From: a virus
IMG/VR virus record: IMGVR_UViG_3300033149_002975
Coordinates: 1-64,000 of that record
Direction: 5' to 3' (one strand)
Length of the DNA: 64,000 bases
In this document: positions 61,630 through 64,000 of the stretch, in pieces
Layout of the letters: every line of letters begins with the position of its first letter
How positions within the stretch are numbered: the stretch's first letter is position 1
Translations under genes and position numbers: made by a program
The notes under the pieces: generated by a model
What the model was told of the DNA's origin: nothing
Databases searched by the model: none
Seen by the model: the letters and a program-made list of their open reading frames with translations, nothing else

Positions 61630-63162
61630 TTATTCATCTATTACTTTATTATCACTAGTAACTACCAATTCATCAGCAATTGCTGATTCACCGTCTATTA
61701 ATATATCAATACCCAACAACTTATCGCCGGTGGCAACCACGGTTTCAGGTTCTGGCTCAGGTTCGGGTTCCGGGGCCCCACCAAACACCCGCAATAATGG
61801 ATAAGTTTCTGATTCAGTTATCCACCAATCATTGTCAAAATCCCAATTGGTGAATGTTGCTTGCTGTTTCATTTCGGCGGTAGTCTTACCTTCAGCGTCC
61901 CCTTCATCCTCAGCACCACCGTCCACGGCTACCCCTGAAGTTTCAATATTCCAAAAAGAATTCGTTGCATATTGGGCAAATGTTGCGTCGTTAATATCTA
62001 CTTCAACACCAGAAGCTATATTACCATTAAATTCCAAATCTATAAGAATGGAATCATCATCACTATCAAGTATGTTATACCACCCATCTGTATATTTGGC
62101 GTCATTAAATTCAACGGCTGCATACATTGAACCGGGAACCGTATTCTTGAATTCACCAGATTTGGTAAGTAAAACCTTGCCCCCTACACCTTCCGTTACC
62201 GCACAATGAGGACTGGAAGTATAATCCACCAAATTCCAATGTAAATTTCCACAAAAACCACCAATGCGGGTCTTAGAAGATTGATCCCCTATATGGGTAA
62301 GTTTTCCCAATGAATAACAATTGACACAATCCGTATTTATACTATCGCTACCTACAAAACCACCAAGATAGCACATAGAATCGGAAACAACCGTTACATC
62401 CACATCTGTCCAACAATTTAAGAAATACCCATTATTTGATTGTCCTATAAATCCAGCACCTATTGATGAAGAAACAATGGTCCCAGTAACATAACAATTT
62501 TTCACCGGAAAACCTTTAGAAATACCAAAACCGAGACAAGCACCAATCATACCGGCACCGGATTTACAAGTAATATCAATATCTACCAACCCCAAATTTT
62601 TGATGGGGTTGTCGGTAAGAGAAGAATCTTGTCCTACGGATACATCTACCCCATTAGGTATAACGTGATTGAAGGGTAAATCAAGCACAATATAATCGTC
62701 ATTAACCCCAATTATATCATATGTACCATTTTCATACCAAATACTAACAAAATCTACAATCGCTTTCATTCCAACTTTTGAATGACCAAATCTGCCGGCC
62801 TGCGTTATCCTAACGTTGCCACCGTCATCCGACACTGCACCATCATCACAACTATCGACATCGGCTCCACTAACCGGATCTACTGCACCAAACAAACCCT
62901 GATTAACTTCGGTCGGACGATTTATTTTCATATTGGATATTATATGTCCTTGGCCGTCAAAAAATCCATTGAAAAAATCGCCGGAATTCCAAGATCCTAT
63001 AGGCCACCAACCCGTACCGTCCCCTTTTGGATCAACGCCTGTTAAATCCAAATCAGTGGTAAGTTTAAATAAATTGTCTTTCCATAATTTTCCGGCAAAC
63101 TTCCCGGAAAGCAAGGTAAGATCAATTAAATCTTGAACGGAATCTATTGTGTACTCAGCCAC
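61630..63162 (-). CDS. GLUG-type beta-helix surface protein
   Basis: The protein has 510 residues with a GTG start. 'FFDGQGHIISNMKINRP...QGLFGAV' is the GLUG motif of beta-helix adhesins. Later repeats ('GAGFIGQSNNGYFLNCWTDVDV', 'YLGGFVGSD...CVNCYSLGKL', 'RIGGFCGNLHW') continue the solenoid. After a PEPEPEPE linker the last ~45 residues form a separate anchor ending 'VIDE'. Encoded among head genes, it may decorate the capsid and bind surfaces. The attachment partner is unknown. Confidence 0.62.
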   Translation of the reverse strand: MAEYTIDSVQDLIDLTLLSGKFAGKLWKDNLFKLTTDLDLTGVDPKGDGTGWWPIGSWNSGDFFNGFFDGQGHIISNMKINRPTEVNQGLFGAVDPVSGADVDSCDDGAVSDDGGNVRITQAGRFGHSKVGMKAIVDFVSIWYENGTYDIIGVNDDYIVLDLPFNHVIPNGVDVSVGQDSSLTDNPIKNLGLVDIDITCKSGAGMIGACLGFGISKGFPVKNCYVTGTIVSSSIGAGFIGQSNNGYFLNCWTDVDVTVVSDSMCYLGGFVGSDSINTDCVNCYSLGKLTHIGDQSSKTRIGGFCGNLHWNLVDYTSSPHCAVTEGVGGKVLLTKSGEFKNTVPGSMYAAVEFNDAKYTDGWYNILDSDDDSILIDLEFNGNIASGVEVDINDATFAQYATNSFWNIETSGVAVDGGAEDEGDAEGKTTAEMKQQATFTNWDFDNDWWITESETYPLLRVFGGAPEPEPEPEPETVVATGDKLLGIDILIDGESAIADELVVTSDNKVIDE

Positions 63163-63170
63163 CTATTAAT

Positions 63171-63383
63171 TTATTCCTTTTTCTCGTTTAAATTTTGTTT
63201 TTTTAAAATTTTCTTTGATTCGTTTGTCCCATCGCCAATATCCGCTGCCGGTATTTCCTTATCTTTTGTCAAACTTAATATTTTGGCTACCGATTGTAGA
63301 TTCTGTACACCGCCTTGCTTCAGCGCGATATCACACAACTGAACAATAACTTCACGTCCTTCTTTGTCAACTATTATTTCCAT
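63171..63383 (-). CDS. Hypothetical 70-residue protein
   Basis: Helical with a polar, Lys-rich C-terminus ('ESKKILKKQNLNEKKE'). The N-terminal 'LCDIALKQGGVQNLQSVAKIL' may be a small helical domain. It overlaps the upstream gene by 17 bases. It could be a small prohead-core protein (T4 gp67/68-like) by place and charge. Confidence 0.45.
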   Translation of the reverse strand: MEIIVDKEGREVIVQLCDIALKQGGVQNLQSVAKILSLTKDKEIPAADIGDGTNESKKILKKQNLNEKKE

Positions 63384-63804
63384 TATTCGCCCCCTTTAAT
63401 ATTGAATTGTATATTTCTTCGTTTAAACGTTCCTGAATTGCAGGAATCAACATTCTGAATTCCAAATTACCTTGCTGGCATTCTATAATTACATGCGTCA
63501 AAAGACTCGACAAACCCTTTGCCACCGTAAATCCGTCAATTTTTTCTTCCACCCCTTCGTGAATCTTTTTCCCACGGCATATTTGAAGAAGCGTTCTATA
63601 AATGTGCTTTTTATCCTTCAATTTTCCAATGATTTCCGCGGATAGATGATCCGGCGTTGGTAATTTTAAAATTTCTTGTTCACATAGTTCATATGAATGG
63701 TTAGTAAATAATCTCATCGCCTTATCAACGATTTTTTGATACTTGGTCCCCGAAAGATAAATCTCGGCTTCCATTAATTTGGATAAAAGCTCTGCATTAA
63801 TCAT
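63367..63804 (-). CDS. Hypothetical head-module protein with N-terminal cleavage-like motif
   Basis: The protein has 145 residues, 'MINAELLSKLME|AEIYLSG' at the start: L-M-E|A at residues 10-13 fits the proposed targeting/cleavage pattern. The rest is helical ('GLSSLLTHVIIECQQGNLEFRMLIPAIQERL'). Function unknown. Confidence 0.5.
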   Translation of the reverse strand: MINAELLSKLMEAEIYLSGTKYQKIVDKAMRLFTNHSYELCEQEILKLPTPDHLSAEIIGKLKDKKHIYRTLLQICRGKKIHEGVEEKIDGFTVAKGLSSLLTHVIIECQQGNLEFRMLIPAIQERLNEEIYNSILKGANNGNNS

Positions 63805-63818
63805 TTTGTATCATTCCA

Positions 63819-64000
63819 TCAGCGTTTTGTAAATCGGCGTTTCCGCAAATCAACGTGCCGCAAACTGGGTGGTGTTTCCAATGAATCATTATTTTCTTCA
63901 TCAATTCTGGATTCAACTGCGGGGGTTGGCTTCGTTAACTTCGCCAATGCTTCATCAGCCCACTTCTCACCTTCAAATTCAGCCAAAACTTTGGGACCAA
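63819..64000 (-). CDS. C-terminal part of a gene entering from the right edge
   Basis: The minus strand is open from the window edge to a TGA at 63819-63821, giving about 60 residues: 'KWADEALAKLTKP', 'VESRIDEENND' and a basic end 'LRKRRFTKR'. The ESR-I-D-E sequence resembles the head-block cleavage motif. The portal gene would be expected in this direction in a T4-like order, but this fragment is too short to assign. Confidence 0.5.
   Translation of the reverse strand, partial: GPKVLAEFEGEKWADEALAKLTKPTPAVESRIDEENNDSLETPPSLRHVDLRKRRFTKR

Overview
The window is a contiguous piece of the genome of a large, AT-rich, lytic-type tailed dsDNA bacteriophage with a contractile tail (myovirus). The evidence is a T4-type head module (prohead protease, scaffold-like coiled coil and gp23-like major capsid protein), a tail sheath and tail tube, a complete baseplate set, terminase, a GroES-like co-chaperonin, and almost no non-coding DNA. 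No host gene, integrase or rRNA is seen. The host cannot be named from this sequence. Two candidate promoters look like ordinary sigma70 promoters, and ribosome binding sites are of the AAGGA/AAAGGG type.

Layout. Positions 1-14658 are transcribed rightward: co-chaperonin, terminase small subunit, a cupin, terminase large subunit, a sigma-like factor, then a nucleotide-metabolism and DNA block (PurZ-like adenylosuccinate synthetase, DUF5664-type dATP/dGTP diphosphohydrolase, ClpP, DNA methyltransferase, MazG, an MmcB-like nuclease fold, a membrane-anchored deoxyribosyltransferase-like protein and a metallophosphoesterase). After these come small unknown genes, one tRNA-Glu and a second sigma-like factor. 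Positions 14828-64000 are transcribed leftward. Read in the direction of transcription (high to low coordinates) they give: internal head proteins, protease-scaffold, major capsid protein, neck, a run of candidate packaged head proteins (53.0-44.2 kb, interrupted by an HNH endonuclease), tail terminator candidates, sheath, tube, overlapping tail-assembly-chaperone candidates, tape-measure candidate, hub (gpD/gp27-like and gp5/V-like), fibre, PAAR tip, gp25, gp6/J, gpI, fibres, and finally a glycosyltransferase/methyltransferase cluster (21.7-14.8 kb).

Two themes stand out. (1) The PurZ-like enzyme carries Ser in place of the catalytic Asp of PurA and sits with two nucleotide diphosphohydrolase-type genes. 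This is the gene set expected for replacing adenine by 2-aminoadenine (Z) in phage DNA, here in a myovirus with a T4-like head. (2) Most proteins of the head block begin with a short peptide ending in [I/L/V]-x-E followed by A or S. Several also carry internal copies of an ESK(V/I)NE motif between small domains. The same kind of site lies where the major capsid protein should be trimmed. Together with a gp21-type protease in the operon, this suggests a set of capsid-targeted polyproteins, about 4,500 residues in total, cut into modules during head maturation. The DNA encoding the motif is a dispersed repeat, which could let the modules recombine. Both readings are inferences from sequence and are testable by mass spectrometry.
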